Below the pieces are notes generated by a model. That model made no database searches and was not told the DNA's origin. It saw only the letters and a program-made list of their open reading frames with translations. Shown piece by piece: positions 1-9,648 of a DNA stretch of 28,723 nucleotides. The stretch is from Lingula anatina. Its lineage: Eukaryota > Brachiopoda > Lingulata > Lingulida > Lingulidae. The first letter of the stretch is position 1. Each line of letters opens with the position of its first letter. The stretch lies in the NCBI RefSeq assembly GCF_001039355.2, contig NW_019775757.1:1352-30074 (forward strand), in the 5' to 3' direction. The position numbers and the translations under genes are program-made.

Positions 1-555
1 CAAGATCTGGAGCTATTTCAAAGCAAAGTCCATTTGCTTGTCTTTCACGGGCATTTTCGCATCAATACAACTAACCAAGTTCCATATTATTATAAGACGT
101 ACGACACATTGTTCACCCTTCAAATCTTCTGGACTATATTTAACATGCAAATGCAAGCCCGAGTGACTGGGACATAAATGTACATGTGGCTTATTGGTTC
201 ACATTGACCAGTAAAAGATTAATAATATAATACCACTATGTATATATATTTATTGCTTACCTTTAAATTATTCAGTATCTTTTAGTGGATGGTCACTTAA
301 GATAAATCTGAATGATATATTTGAGCATGTGGTTCGGGTTCCACATTTTTGTTACAGACTCAACGAAACTCATCTTAAAATTTATTTTACAACCTTATAT
401 CACGGTACCTTTTTATTATCTTCTGTCATCAAATTAGCACCGGAAAATTACTTTTGAGCCCCCAGAATAGTACCATTTTACCTAATACAAGCCCACAGTT
501 CAAAGGTTATAAATTACACCAAATTATTAAAATAGCGGCATGCAACCAACACTTG
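1..555 (+). repeat. Left arm of a long inverted repeat
   Basis: This segment is the reverse complement of 7594-8106, at roughly 90% identity by eye. The match starts at the first base of the window, so the arm may continue outside it. It ends sharply at CAACCAACACTTG, after which the two arms diverge. The left arm carries a relative insertion of about 28 bp near 363-390. It includes TTTTTATTATCTTCTGTCA and CCCCAGAATAGTACC motifs that recur in more degenerate form near 8580-8640 and 1770-1800. I see no convincing protein in it. It is probably an arm of a non-autonomous mobile element or an old inverted duplication. Confidence 0.85.
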
Positions 556-689
556 GTTTTGATCAAAATAATGGCTAACAATTATCCTCATGCGGTCAAA
601 GATGTATTATTTTGCTTCAATGCAGCCATTTTGTTTGCTGACACTTGTTTTATAGATCGGGCAAAAGCAGTTTTGCATTAATTGGATTA

Positions 690-1945
690 CTAATTGTACA
701 TATAAACTGCAGGCCCATGAGGCAACTGAATCCTATATTTATTTGGAGGCTTATAAAAGTTTCTATTTACATTTTATGAAACCGAAAATGCATTCTGCAC
801 CAGGAAATAATCAAAAATGACGTATGGCACGCTTATGAAGGTGTGATAGTTTCAAAATGGTGAATAACGCTCAATTTGAAAATGGCGTATGAGGGTCATC
901 TTGGATTTGAGGCACAAATTTTATGAAACAAATAATGTATTCTGCACCAGAAAATAATATAAAACGACGTATTACTCATTTACAAAGATGTAGTACATAT
1001 AGTTTCAAAATAGCGAATTATGCCCAATTTCAAAATGGTTTTTGGCGGCCATCTTGGATTTGAGGGATAAAACGGCCACCAATGGCTTCCATTATGGTAA
1101 AGATGTGTTTTTTTGCTCATAATATAGTCAAATAGCGATGGTATATAACAAAAAATTGCATTGAGATATATTTGAATGCGGGTTANGCTAATATGAGAGA
1201 ACTACCTTAAGCCATTTTGGTCTCTTACACTTGTTTCAAGCTCTTTATGATTTTATACAACATTTTGTACTAATTAGACTACATGGCACATGTAAGTCTA
1301 TTTGACAACTTAAGCCTACATGCATATTCATTTTGGAGGATAAAATAGTTTTTACTCACATTTTATGAAACAGATAATGTATTCTGCACCAGAAAATCAT
1401 ATAAAACGACGTATTACTCATTTACAAAGATGTAGTACATGTAGTTTCAAAATAGCGAATTATGCTCAAGTTCAAAATGGTTTTGGCGGCCATCTTGGAT
1501 TTGAGGGATAAAACGGCCACCAATGGCCTCCATAATGGTAAAAATGTGTTTTTTTTTTTGCTCATAATATAGTCCAATAGCAATGGTATATAACAAAAAA
1601 TTGCATTGAGATATATTTGAATACGGGTTATCAATATCCATGGTTTTGCAGCGTTCACACATATGTGGTAGGCACTTAAAACACCCTCTTTGTCCATTCA
1701 AATCACCTACTATCACCAAAACAATATCAAAAATATCAATATCAAAAAAAAAATATATCAAAAATGACTTTTTCATCCCCAAAATAGTAGGAATCGATAT
1801 ATATATCAAGTATATATAGATCAAACGCTTCAAAATTCAACATAAAATAGCAAAATTATGTCCACTTTCAAAATGGCGGGTGGCGGCCATCTTGGATTTG
1901 AGGCACAAAATGGCCACCAATTGCTTCCAAATGATCAAAAATGGG
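690..1945 (+). repeat. Degenerate direct repeats with GGCCATCTTGGATTTGAG core
   Basis: Related blocks begin near 771, 919 and 1361, each opening TTTTATGAAAC then ATTCTGCACCAG, with a partial block at about 1825-1945. Blocks 919-1185 and 1361-1630 are nearly identical; the first stops exactly at the N at 1186. Each contains TTTCAAAATAGCG or a variant and a (G)GTCATCTTGGATTTGAGG or GGCCATCTTGGATTTGAGG core, at about 893, 1047, 1488 and 1886. Leaders before 771 and 1361 also match (TTTGGAGG). ORFs across this region are short and change with each copy, so they are not genes. Confidence 0.85.
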
Positions 1946-1980
1946 TTCCTTGTCCCTAATTTAGTCAGGTTTGATAATCT

Positions 1981-2246
1981 ATACATGTTTCTAGGCCAAA
2001 AATTAATGGAAATATGAAATATTATATATTTTGGCACCTAATTTGCATAATTAATGCTAATGAATGTATCGATAGAGGGCGTCTCTTTGGATAAAAAATT
2101 TTCTTTTGGNTGTGTGTATACATGTTTCTAGGCCAAACATTAATGGGAATATGAAATATTATATATTTTGGCACCTAATTTGCATAATTTATGCTAATTT
2201 ATGAATCGATAGAGCGCGTCTCTTTGGATAAAAAATTTTCTTTTGG
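1981..2246 (+). repeat. 129-bp direct duplication across an N
   Basis: 1981-2109 and 2118-2246 are two copies of equal length that differ at a handful of bases. Each runs from ATACATGTTTCTAGGCCAAA to AAAATTTTCTTTTGG. They are separated by the N at 2110 and TGTGTGT. This could be a true tandem duplication or two alleles placed end to end by the assembler. Confidence 0.9.
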
Positions 2247-2365
2247 CCCAAGGAACATTTATGCCAAGTTCGACATTTGTACTATAAAATGCAGTGTTTG
2301 GCCATTTTTTGGTCCTTAACAAGCCTACTACTACTGCTACTGAATAACGAGCGAGAGAACTGGCG

Positions 2366-2660
2366 ACTGCTTCGTGAAACGGCACTCATAACTAGCGAGA
2401 GGCTAACGACCGATCGCTAAAGCCCCCTTTACACTGGACGGCGTCCTTTCTGCGTCCAGCAGTACGACCCCATTTGAGAGTTAAAAAATTATAATACTTT
2501 ACGTGCCGACAACTGGCCGATCATTGAGCATTCATTTTGATGCAAAACCAATGCTCCTGCCTCCTAATTAAGACCACAGGGATGCCAAATTCCATGGTCG
2601 CAGAAAGGACGCCGTCCAGTGTAAAGGGGGTATAACTAACTACTGCTTCGTGAAACCGGC
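2366..2660. repeat. GCTTCGTGAAAC direct repeat around a foldback element
   Basis: ACTGCTTCGTGAAACGGC (2366-2383) and ACTGCTTCGTGAAACCGGC (2642-2660) flank the 208-bp foldback element. The sequence looks like an older repeat that was interrupted or partly duplicated around the insertion. No coding potential is seen. Confidence 0.5.
2423..2630. mobile_element. 208-bp foldback MITE with 32-bp perfect inverted ends
   Basis: CCCCCTTTACACTGGACGGC... at 2423-2454 is the exact reverse complement of 2599-2630, ending ...GTGTAAAGGGGG. The interior of about 144 bp has no ORF. Terminal symmetry and size fit a miniature inverted-repeat transposable element. No clean target-site duplication is visible: the left flank is CTAAAG and the right flank is TATAAC. 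Family not identified. Confidence 0.85.
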
Positions 2661-2748
2661 CCCTGGTCTCCGAGACGTACTTTAAACCTACCGCAGACCG
2701 AGATCCATTCACGCCGCAGATGCTACACATGTTAAAAATTATACATGC

Positions 2749-2766
2749 CCTCTCTCTCTCTCTCTG
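2749..2766. repeat. (CT)n microsatellite
   Basis: A short CCTCTCTCTCTCTCTCTG run. No gene is seen between it and 2980. Confidence 0.8.
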
Positions 2767-2979
2767 CGAAACATTAAGACGTGCACATTTTAACATATTG
2801 AAATGGTGCATGAAGATCTAACATGTTCACTTTACAAATTATACTAGGAAATTGATCTTTTTTGTTTTGTTTTTTTTATATTATACCCTAGGGATTGATC
2901 ATGATATTTTTCAAATTATACCTTGGGGCGTACTATGTACATTATTTAAACACAAAGTTTAAATAATAAACACAAATGT

Positions 2980-3280
2980 GTAATGTGCTAACAATACACT
3001 TAGTTTTTATTAAAAACAGGTTATCAAGTGCGCAGTTTTTCTCTCATAAAAACAATTGTTTGCTTCCAATTGTAACTTGAAAAACGTGTGCGATGGTTTG
3101 TCTTACCACGCTGTTTTTTTTTTTTTTTTTNGTAATGTGCTAACAATACACTTAGTTTTTATTAAAAACAGGTTATCAAGTGCGCAGTTTTTCTCTCATA
3201 AAAACAACAGCCGTTTGTTTGCTTCCAATTGTAACTTGAAAAACGTGTGCGATGGTTTGTCTTACCACGCTGTTTTTTTT
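2980..3280 (+). repeat. ~150-bp duplication separated by poly-T and N, probable assembly join
   Basis: 2980-3130 and 3132-3280 are almost identical. Both start GTAATGTGCTAACAATACAC and end ACCACGCTG followed by a T run. They differ mainly by a ~6-bp indel (ACAATTG versus ACAACAGCCG). The first copy ends in a long T run directly followed by N at 3131. This is what two contig ends that failed to collapse at a homopolymer look like. The 92-residue ORF spanning the N is an artefact. Confidence 0.85.
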
Positions 3281-3451
3281 AATTTAAGTTCTTTTCAGAA
3301 TGTCAGCCATCTTCCATTTACTGCGTTAACTTAAACTGCTCGAAAGCTTAACAGCACGAGTTAACATTTTGGACAATGTAAGACGAATTCATTCAAAACT
3401 CTTCTGTGAATTTGACATCTTTCAAACGTGCGTATTATTAAAGACTTGCTA

Positions 3452-4170
3452 TTATTTTTTCTCTTCTTCCTCCTCCTCTTCACCTTCCTCGTCTCCTTCA
3501 TCTTCATCCTCATCCTCCTCTTCCTCACCATTTCCTTCATCCTCCTTTGTTCCCCCCGCACGCCTTTTGCTTCGTTATCGTTTTAGGCACCACTTGGATT
3601 GCCACAACTTTAGGTTTACTAACTGGTTTGGGTTCGACTTTAACAGTTGTAACTTTCTTTTTAGGCTTCGGCTTCGCAACGACAACTGACACCACTTTTG
3701 GTTTACTAACTGGTTTGCGTTCCACTTCAACGGCTACAATTTTCGGTTTAGGGATGGGTTTCCGTCTTGGGGGAGGTTTGCGGATTGAGAAGCTAGATGG
3801 TCGTGTAACTTTTTGAACTCGCCGCTTTAAAAGGGGAGAGGGTCGTGGTCTTGGCCTTGGTCTTCTTCTTCTCGATCGACTGTCCCTGACATTATCACGT
3901 CGCTGATGCCCTATATATCTTGGCCTTGGCCGATACCTTGGTCTATATCTTCTACGACCGATTACATACCTATAACGTATTCGGCGGGATCGTTTCCGCT
4001 GAAGTTTCTTCGGTGTTCTTTTAACTATCTTGTAGAGATTCGTACGGCCAAAAAAACCTCCACAAGGCAGCTGCGATTTTTGGCAACTAACGCCACATGC
4101 GTATTTATTCACTTCCCTAAGTTGACGGAGATGAACGTTGTTTTTCAAACAGCGGCATATGTTGATCCCC
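3452..4170 (-). CDS. Candidate secreted basic Arg/Pro/Tyr- and Lys/Pro/Val-rich protein, exon 2
   Basis: The minus-strand frame opens after a TGA at 4173-4175 and reads to a TGA at about 3537. There is no good ATG at its 5' end, so it is read here as a 3' exon with acceptor AAATTGAAG at 4171-4172. In order it shows five cysteines (ICRC, ACGVSC, PCGG), an Arg/Tyr/Pro block (RRRYRPRYRPRPRY), an Arg-Pro run, and a Lys/Pro/Val section with the repeat KPVSKPKVV three times. Such composition suggests a secreted structural, matrix or nucleic-acid-condensing protein; no family was recognised. Just before the stop is a run of six G. One frame away, a Glu/Asp-rich tail runs to TAA at 3452-3454, so the true C-terminus is unclear. 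Codon use and the repeats argue for a real gene. Function unknown. Confidence 0.5.
3455..3555 (-). other. Polypurine tract, acidic in one frame and basic in another
   Basis: On the minus strand this is an almost pure GGA/GAG/GAT tract. One frame reads as a Glu/Asp-rich tail (GEEEEDEDEDEGDEEGEEEE). A second reads Arg/Lys/Met-rich, and the frame of the upstream ORF stops at its start. On the plus strand it gives poly-Ser. It can be a protein tail after a frameshift or simply a simple-sequence tract. Confidence 0.8.
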
Positions 4171-4173
4171 CTT

Positions 4174-5165
4174 CAATTTAAAAGTGAAATCATCATTAAT
4201 GGCGTTCTTTTTTTTTTTTTTTTTCACATGAAATACCAGTATGATTCACATTTGGACTTTGGTTGATCAAAGTTTTTTAAAGGATAACGGCGGTTTTTAT
4301 GACAGTTTAACTTTTGTCGCTTTGAAGTTTGCACAGTGAATCTATCGAACGAAATATTAAAGATACTAATCAATGAGCAAGAATTGATGAAAGGACACAG
4401 GCATGCAAACATGCTTGTGAATTACACAACGCCAAAAACTGGCAACAGAAATAATGTTTGACACACTAGCTGTATTAAGTCCTCATTTTAGATTTTGGGT
4501 AATTCACATTCCAATAACATTTTTTGTAGCTTACCTCGAATGGCTCAGTGCTACATATTTAGTTCCTTGCTTTTTGCAGAAGTCTGTGCAGTCTCCAACT
4601 TCGAGTTTCTCCCCCCTCTTTTCATGACTGTTGAAGAGGGCCGGGCTGGGTCTAGCATAGCAGCCCTTGTATTGTGCGCCCTCCGCGCCGGCATATGAAA
4701 TGTAGTCCCCTGTTCAAGAAAAATGTTATTTTAATTTCATTTAAACGTGGTTGATAATGCATCATAATTTGATATATCGTTAGAAGTAAACGGAAAGGTT
4801 TGCAGGGTTTTCGCCAGAAATAAGAAAAATTAAAGAAATATCTTGTACTGTTTTGCAGACTTCTACTAGACCTACTTACAGATTTCTATTTTTAAAATTC
4901 CCAAACCACAAATATCTGTAAATTTAATCAGCATTTTTACCGAGTGGTTATTACAAGCTTTTTTATCTTACCAAAACTTATTGAGTAAAATCAAAATTAA
5001 AATTGAACAGACATGCCGAAAACGAATTTATGAAAACTTCTTTAATTCGCTGATTTGAAAAAAAAACCCATATTCTACTGATAAGGGGTGAAACGACAAT
5101 AGCAATATGTAATGATTGATAGCATTAAACCTTTGTGTAGTACTTTTGAGGCGTTTTTAAAATAC
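4174..5165 (-). other. Probable intron of the basic-protein gene
   Basis: AT-rich, with a T run at 4209-4224 and no recognisable exon, RNA gene or mobile-element ends. A slightly GC-richer patch at 4590-4690 carries a 67-codon plus-strand ORF without recognisable features. Confidence 0.35.
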
Positions 5166-5245
5166 ATACATGCACTGGTAGGCGTGAGATGGAAAGTCAA
5201 GAAGCAACACAAGAAGACAGCTGCAATTTGTGAGAAGGCCATCAT
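5166..5245 (-). CDS. Candidate signal-peptide exon 1 of the basic secreted protein
   Basis: Two consecutive ATGs at 5245-5240 are followed by GCC; the second sits in a good context (A at -3, G at +4). The 26 codons read MMAFSQIAAVFLCCFLTFHL then TPTSAC: a hydrophobic core and a plausible signal-peptidase site after TSA. An upstream in-frame ATG at 5278 would add 11 residues, but CTCTTTTCAG just before the ATG pair could equally be a splice acceptor. A phase-2 donor (AT/GTATTT) at 5165 joins in frame to the acceptor at 4171, giving a mature N-terminus that begins with Cys and leads into the ICRC motif. The join is inference. A stronger GTATGT donor 4 bases upstream is in the wrong phase for exon 2. 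Confidence 0.4.
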
Positions 5246-5278
5246 ACCTGAAAAGAGTTCATTTCTAGAGAGCCTCAT

Positions 5279-5606
5279 TTCGAACGTTTACGTTGCGACT
5301 CAAATTATATTAAATATTTCAAATGAATAAATCCGTACGAAATTAAAGGTGATACGTTTGTGTAAAGGGGTGATGGGTGACCTCGTCTTGTTAGGCTGTT
5401 ACATCGTCTAATACGGAATAAGATTGAGCAAAAACGTTCATTAGCTGGGTAGTTGAATCATAAGAAAAAGACAAACCGAAAATCTTTCATGCTGTTAGCC
5501 AACGGGTACAGTATCTCCCTCATTGTAAAGAAATTTCAGAAAAAATGGGCAGGATCTACAAAAAGCATAGTGTCAAAGACAAGGCTCCTCCAGAACAACG
5601 TTGCGG

Positions 5607-5664
<58 letters not shown>

Positions 5665-6374
5665 CAGGACAGATTGAAATCTAGGCTGGTGTAAAATCGA
5701 CCATAGTCAAATTTTATTTTCAAATGCTATGTTTGTATTCGCAAATTCTTCCTGAAATGTAACAACTAGATTATATAGGATACACGCCATCTTTTGTACT
5801 CATGGCCACTATAATGAAGTGGGCACCTGAAAGACAACATCATAAGAAGTGAATGGAAAAAAGCAGGACTCTCGCCTGGGTATGAGGTTAAAAACATATA
5901 TATATGTCATAAACAATTAAATAGTCAGGATTACATTTGTCACCTGATTTAAATCTTCCTAAGTCAAATTGGAATTTTGATCCTGAATAAGCCCAATTAA
6001 AATCTGAAAATAAATATAGATTTTGGTTGCGTTATTTCACCTAATTTGCGACCAAAATCATTACCGTTTCATTTCAACTTACCTGCTTGTCAAAAAGGTA
6101 ATTCTGAACTTTACGTCAACTTAATGGATAGACTTGAAATAAACAGTGAGAGTCTAAAACGTTTATTCCTATTTTTCAGTATAAAATCATCGTGGAGGCA
6201 ATGTTATAACACGGACATTTTGCCCCTGGACAGACGGTGCCTGAGACTGTCGCGAACGCACAACTCACGTAACGTCAAGCGCACGTGGTGTCATTTCACG
6301 TTATCCGCTTGACGTTTGCGTCACACATTTTCTCTTTTTTACGTTGCACAACGTTGCAACTCCCGTCAGTCATA
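5279..6374. other. Non-coding stretch with AT microsatellite and ACGT-rich palindrome
   Basis: No gene is recognised. It holds the (AT)25 run at 5611-5660. Near the transposon boundary is a palindromic segment: ACGTCAAGCG (6272-6281) pairs with CGCTTGACGT (6306-6315) around a CACGTG. The 5' part (5279-5400) is upstream of the candidate minus-strand gene and contains AATATTTAATATAAT-like AT-rich sequence that could include a TATA element. Confidence 0.5.
5611..5660. repeat. (AT)25 microsatellite
   Basis: An uninterrupted AT dinucleotide run. Confidence 0.98.
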
Positions 6375-6400
6375 GACCTCGACCCCGCATTATGGAACGA
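6375..6400 (+). repeat. Left terminal inverted repeat of the pogo-like element
   Basis: 26 bp, 25 matching the reverse complement of 10665-10690. Preceded by TA. Confidence 0.85.
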
Positions 6401-6568
6401 CCCCGGATTATGGAACAAAACCGGAAGTTTGCCCTTTTTACCCAGCATGCAGAGCGTAAAAAATCCCCGTTCCACGTAAGTTTCAAGCGTCTGCTACAAT
6501 GTATCAAACGCGCTATGCAGACGCACGTTACGACCTGATACAAATTGNTGGGGGAGGAAGTGTATGAG

Positions 6569-6802
6569 TTTTTACGTTGCGTTGTTTGTAACGCACAAGA
6601 ACATCTTACTTGCGCCAAAACCCCGACATTTTTGGACGTTTTCCTCTGTAATAACTGCTGGCGGTGTTCAGAGTAGGCCTTTTTTATCATTTTTTTTTAT
6701 AATTAATTAAAAAAAGATTTATATTGTTTATTTTTATCAGTACCGCAAAACAAACATACAAGTGATATGTTCTTGTGCGTTACACACAACGCAACGTAAA
6801 AA
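6569..6802. repeat. Hairpin arms inside the transposon
   Basis: TTTTTACGTTGCGTTGTTTG... at 6569-6604 is the reverse complement of 6767-6802 over 36 bp with a single mismatch, around a loop of about 160 bp. The right arm occurs again at the start of the second 832-bp copy (about 9650-9685), so either copy can pair with the left arm. Confidence 0.85.
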
Positions 6803-7594
6803 TGGTGAACAGAGTTGCAGTGCATGTTTGATTTGAGATAAAGTATAGTAATGTACATAACTTTTTTGCCCCTTCATTTGTTTTCTTGAAGGGCAAGACA
6901 GTGTAATATTAGAATGATTGCAGTGATTTCATTTTATGGAGTTAAAGGTTAGATTCATTTCATAAAAGTCACAGCACTCTTCAGAAAGATGAATACATTC
7001 ATCTCTTTGTAAAGTTACAGCATTGTTACGCGAGTTCTCCGCAAATTTTTTGTTTATTGCATTTGTCACACTTTCGATAAATTCTTTGTTAATGATATGT
7101 GAGCTGTTAATGTTAATTGCCACTTTTGTCACCATGAATTAAAGCATTTATTTTGAATGATTACTTGTGTTGTTTACTTAAGGCAGACCAAACGAATGAT
7201 AGATGAGTTTTAAAATGAGAAATATCAATATTTTTCTTTTAATTCATAATTATGGATACAGTATTTTCAATTTGGCATTTTAAATTATCTGACTACTAAA
7301 CAATGCTTTGATACTCCGACGTAGCGGCAACTTCTCGTTTGGTTCCATAATCCGATTCAAGGCAGTAGTGAATGAGTGGGCTATTCCATTATTCAGCAAT
7401 ATTTGTGTTTAAAAATAAAAGACCAACTTAATATGAATAATAACAGCTGGTATTTTCATTGATATTAACAATATAAAGCGCATTCGTCGTTTTATTGTCT
7501 TTTATAGACCCCTTGCACTACATATTGCCTTGCATCCTATCTAACACACACTGACGCGACGTTATATGCGCACTTCCGGTTTTGTTCCATAATC
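6763..7594 (+). repeat. 832-bp direct repeat, copy 1
   Basis: Matches 9646-10477 at equal length with a few percent differences by eye. It starts at TGATATGTTCTTGTGCG and ends in the inner inverted motif ACTTCCGGTTTTGTTCC. It contains a 68-codon minus-strand ORF. Together with 6406-6428 it would form a 1.2-kb non-autonomous derivative, because both ends carry the same ACTTCCGGTTTTGTTCCATAAT motif in opposite orientation. Confidence 0.92.
6929..7135 (-). other. 68-codon ORF in repeat copy 1
   Basis: ATG-started ORF beginning MVTKVAININSSHIINKEFI, antisense to the transposase direction. The same ORF is open in copy 2 with four or five amino-acid changes and about as many nucleotide changes, so there is no sign of protein-level constraint. 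No domain, signal peptide or membrane segment is seen. It could be a small accessory ORF of the element or chance. Confidence 0.25.
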
Positions 7595-8106
7595 AAGTGT
7601 TGGTTGCATATCCCTATTTTAATAATTTGGTGTAATTTATAACCTTTGAACTGTGGGACAGTTATTCGCTTGTATTAGGTAAATGGTACTATTCTGGGGG
7701 CTCAAAAGTAATTTTCCGGTGCTAATTTGGTGACAGAAGATAATAAAAAGGTAATATAAGGTTGTAGTCTGTTGAGTCTGTTACAAAAATGTGGAACCCG
7801 AACCACATGCTCAAATATATCATCTAGATTTATCTTAAGTGACCATACACTAAAAGATACTGAATAATTTAAAGGTAAGCAATAAATATATATACATAGT
7901 GGTATTATATTATTAATCTTTAACCAAAAAAGCCACATGTACATTTACTAGGGCTTGCATTTGCATGTTAAATATAGTGCAGAAGATTTGAAGGGTGGAA
8001 AATGTGTCGTCTAATAATACTATGGAACTTGGTTAGTTGTGTTGATGCGTAAATGCCCGTGAAAGACAAGCAAATGGACTTTGCTTTGAAATAGCTCCAG
8101 ATCTTG
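7594..8106 (-). repeat. Right arm of the long inverted repeat
   Basis: Inverted partner of 1-555. It begins exactly where the first copy of the 832-bp transposon repeat ends (GTTCCATAATC followed by AAGTGTTGG) and ends at GCTCCAGATCTTG. The 80-codon antisense ORF inside it has no recognisable domain and exists only because the sequence is a repeat arm. Confidence 0.85.
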
Positions 8107-9258
8107 TCTGAAAAATCATCCAGCAACACAGCAAAAAGAAACATGCATGATCAGCTCTGGTAGGCCAATAAGACAACAGCCAGTAAGAATTGAGGTTTTG
8201 TCAGTGTCCTATGAGGAACAGTCAAACAATATATTAAAATCTAGTTTCCAGAGAAACGTCAATGCATGAGAACATGTCGCATCAGAGGAAAGTGGTATCT
8301 TTACACAAAAGAAAGAATCTGCAAAACCAACTAGAAAGCAGCAGCTGCGCAGGTAGGCAAGAGGGATAAAGCAAAAAAGTCGAGGAAGCAGCCTCTTTTC
8401 CTAGTTGACAGTGCCAGTGATCATTCCTAGCATGATTTGGCCAGACAAATAATCTCACTACCAATAGAAATCCATAAGGCGACTACATAGTTCTCATTGT
8501 TTCCAATAGACGAACAAGCACAAAACATCTTCAGTATATGACAACTACAAGAAAATTCATCTTGGAATCATCTTATGCCTTTTTTTATTATCCTCTGTCA
8601 CCAGAATAACACCAGAAATTAATTATGTACTTCCAAAATAGTAACAATTGATGTTTTACGATCATATGAAAGTCCAACAGCTCAAAAAAAGGTAAATTGT
8701 GCCATAATTTTAAAATAGCGACAGGCTCTTGGATATGAACAACAGAATAGCTAACAGTAGTCACCATAAAGTCAAATCAGCCATGCTGGTCTCTTGCGCT
8801 TAACACAGCACGAAAAGTCAATTTTCAGCTCTTTTACTCTTCAGGAAATGGGTCTGAATATTCTCTTTACAAGCCTTTTCAACGGTGTAAAGCTCTACCG
8901 GAAAGGTCAGGGTCTACGGGTTTACTACCCTTTTATGCCTAAGCTTAAAATTGTAGTTGCAGTATTACTACGTCTTTCCGATCAAGTATAGATTTAGCTT
9001 CCCGCGTACTGTGGTCATTCCCCTCCCTAATTGGACTTTCAAGACTGGGTCTGAATTAAAACATACCAGTTTACTTGGGATCACAGCAAAAAAATATACA
9101 AATATATGTTCAAATATAAGAAGGACTGATCTCATTGTAATAACAATATATATAAAAACAGTAAGTAAAAATCAATCACCGTAAAGGAGATATATTAACA
9201 TTTTTCATGTTGATTACTGTGATATTATCTAATCTACAACTGTGGACTCTAATCGCCC
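8107..9258. other. Unassigned DNA between the two transposon halves
   Basis: No intact gene. 8577-8780 is a third, strongly diverged relative of the repeats at 410-470 and 1770-1900 (TTTATTATCCTCTGTCACC, then CCAAAATAGTAACAATTGA, then AATTTTAAAATAGCG). Around 8340-8520 one plus-strand frame, broken by stops, faintly recalls a DDE transposase core, but not enough to call. Confidence 0.5.
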
Positions 9259-9648
9259 TTGCGCGTAAATCATTTTCCACACATCAATTTGAGCACTTCT
9301 TTAGCCTGGCAGACCCCCGCGTCAGATATTTCTGCCGATGCCCCTTTCAACGTCTTCCNGAGTACATTCCCAGCAATACTTAAATCGGCACGTGCCAAAG
9401 CATATACTCCTTTAAAATTGCAAAATGCCTTCAAAACCACAGGTATATATCCACTGGACAAAAGTGCAATTGACGAATCAAAATTTATAGAAAACAAAGA
9501 TATGACGATTAAGACGGAGACAGTATGCACTCTGCTTATGGAATGCGAGACAGACGACAATGACAAGAGGGACATGGCAACGCAGACAGTTTACGACGAC
9601 TTGGGACGCCCAACAGACAAGACAGACAATACCACACAGACGGAATGA
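9259..9648 (+). pseudogene. pogo/Tigger-like DDE transposase, C-terminal remnant
   Basis: The 129-codon frame contains the block NAFKTTGIYPLDKSAI (residues 56-71). It matches the G-F-(R/K)-(A/T)-T-G-I-(Y/F)-P-(F/L)-(N/D) motif found downstream of the DDE catalytic core in pogo, Tigger and Jerky-type transposases. A Thr/Gln/Asp-rich tail ending TQTE follows and stops at TGA 9646-9648. The catalytic acidic residues and the helix-turn-helix DNA-binding part are not seen upstream. An N at 9359 (residue 34) may hide a join, and the first ~33 residues do not resemble the family. This is a truncated, inactive remnant; the match is from motif memory only. Confidence 0.6.

Noticed and set aside
3056-3334. 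92-codon plus-strand ORF across the N at 3131
   Set aside because: It reads the same duplicated block twice across an assembly gap and a poly-T run.
3369-3689. 106-codon plus-strand ORF with a poly-serine run
   Set aside because: It is the complement of the polypurine tract and of the basic-protein frame. Ser codons are the antisense of GGA/GAG repeats.
5453-5677. 74-codon ORF with a helix-turn-helix-like stretch
   Set aside because: Half of it is the AT microsatellite. The remaining ~50 residues show no transposase motif beyond basic composition.
8280-8560. Plus-strand frame faintly resembling a DDE transposase core before the C-terminal remnant
   Set aside because: Several stop codons and only vague similarity. 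No catalytic Asp/Asn spacing could be established.
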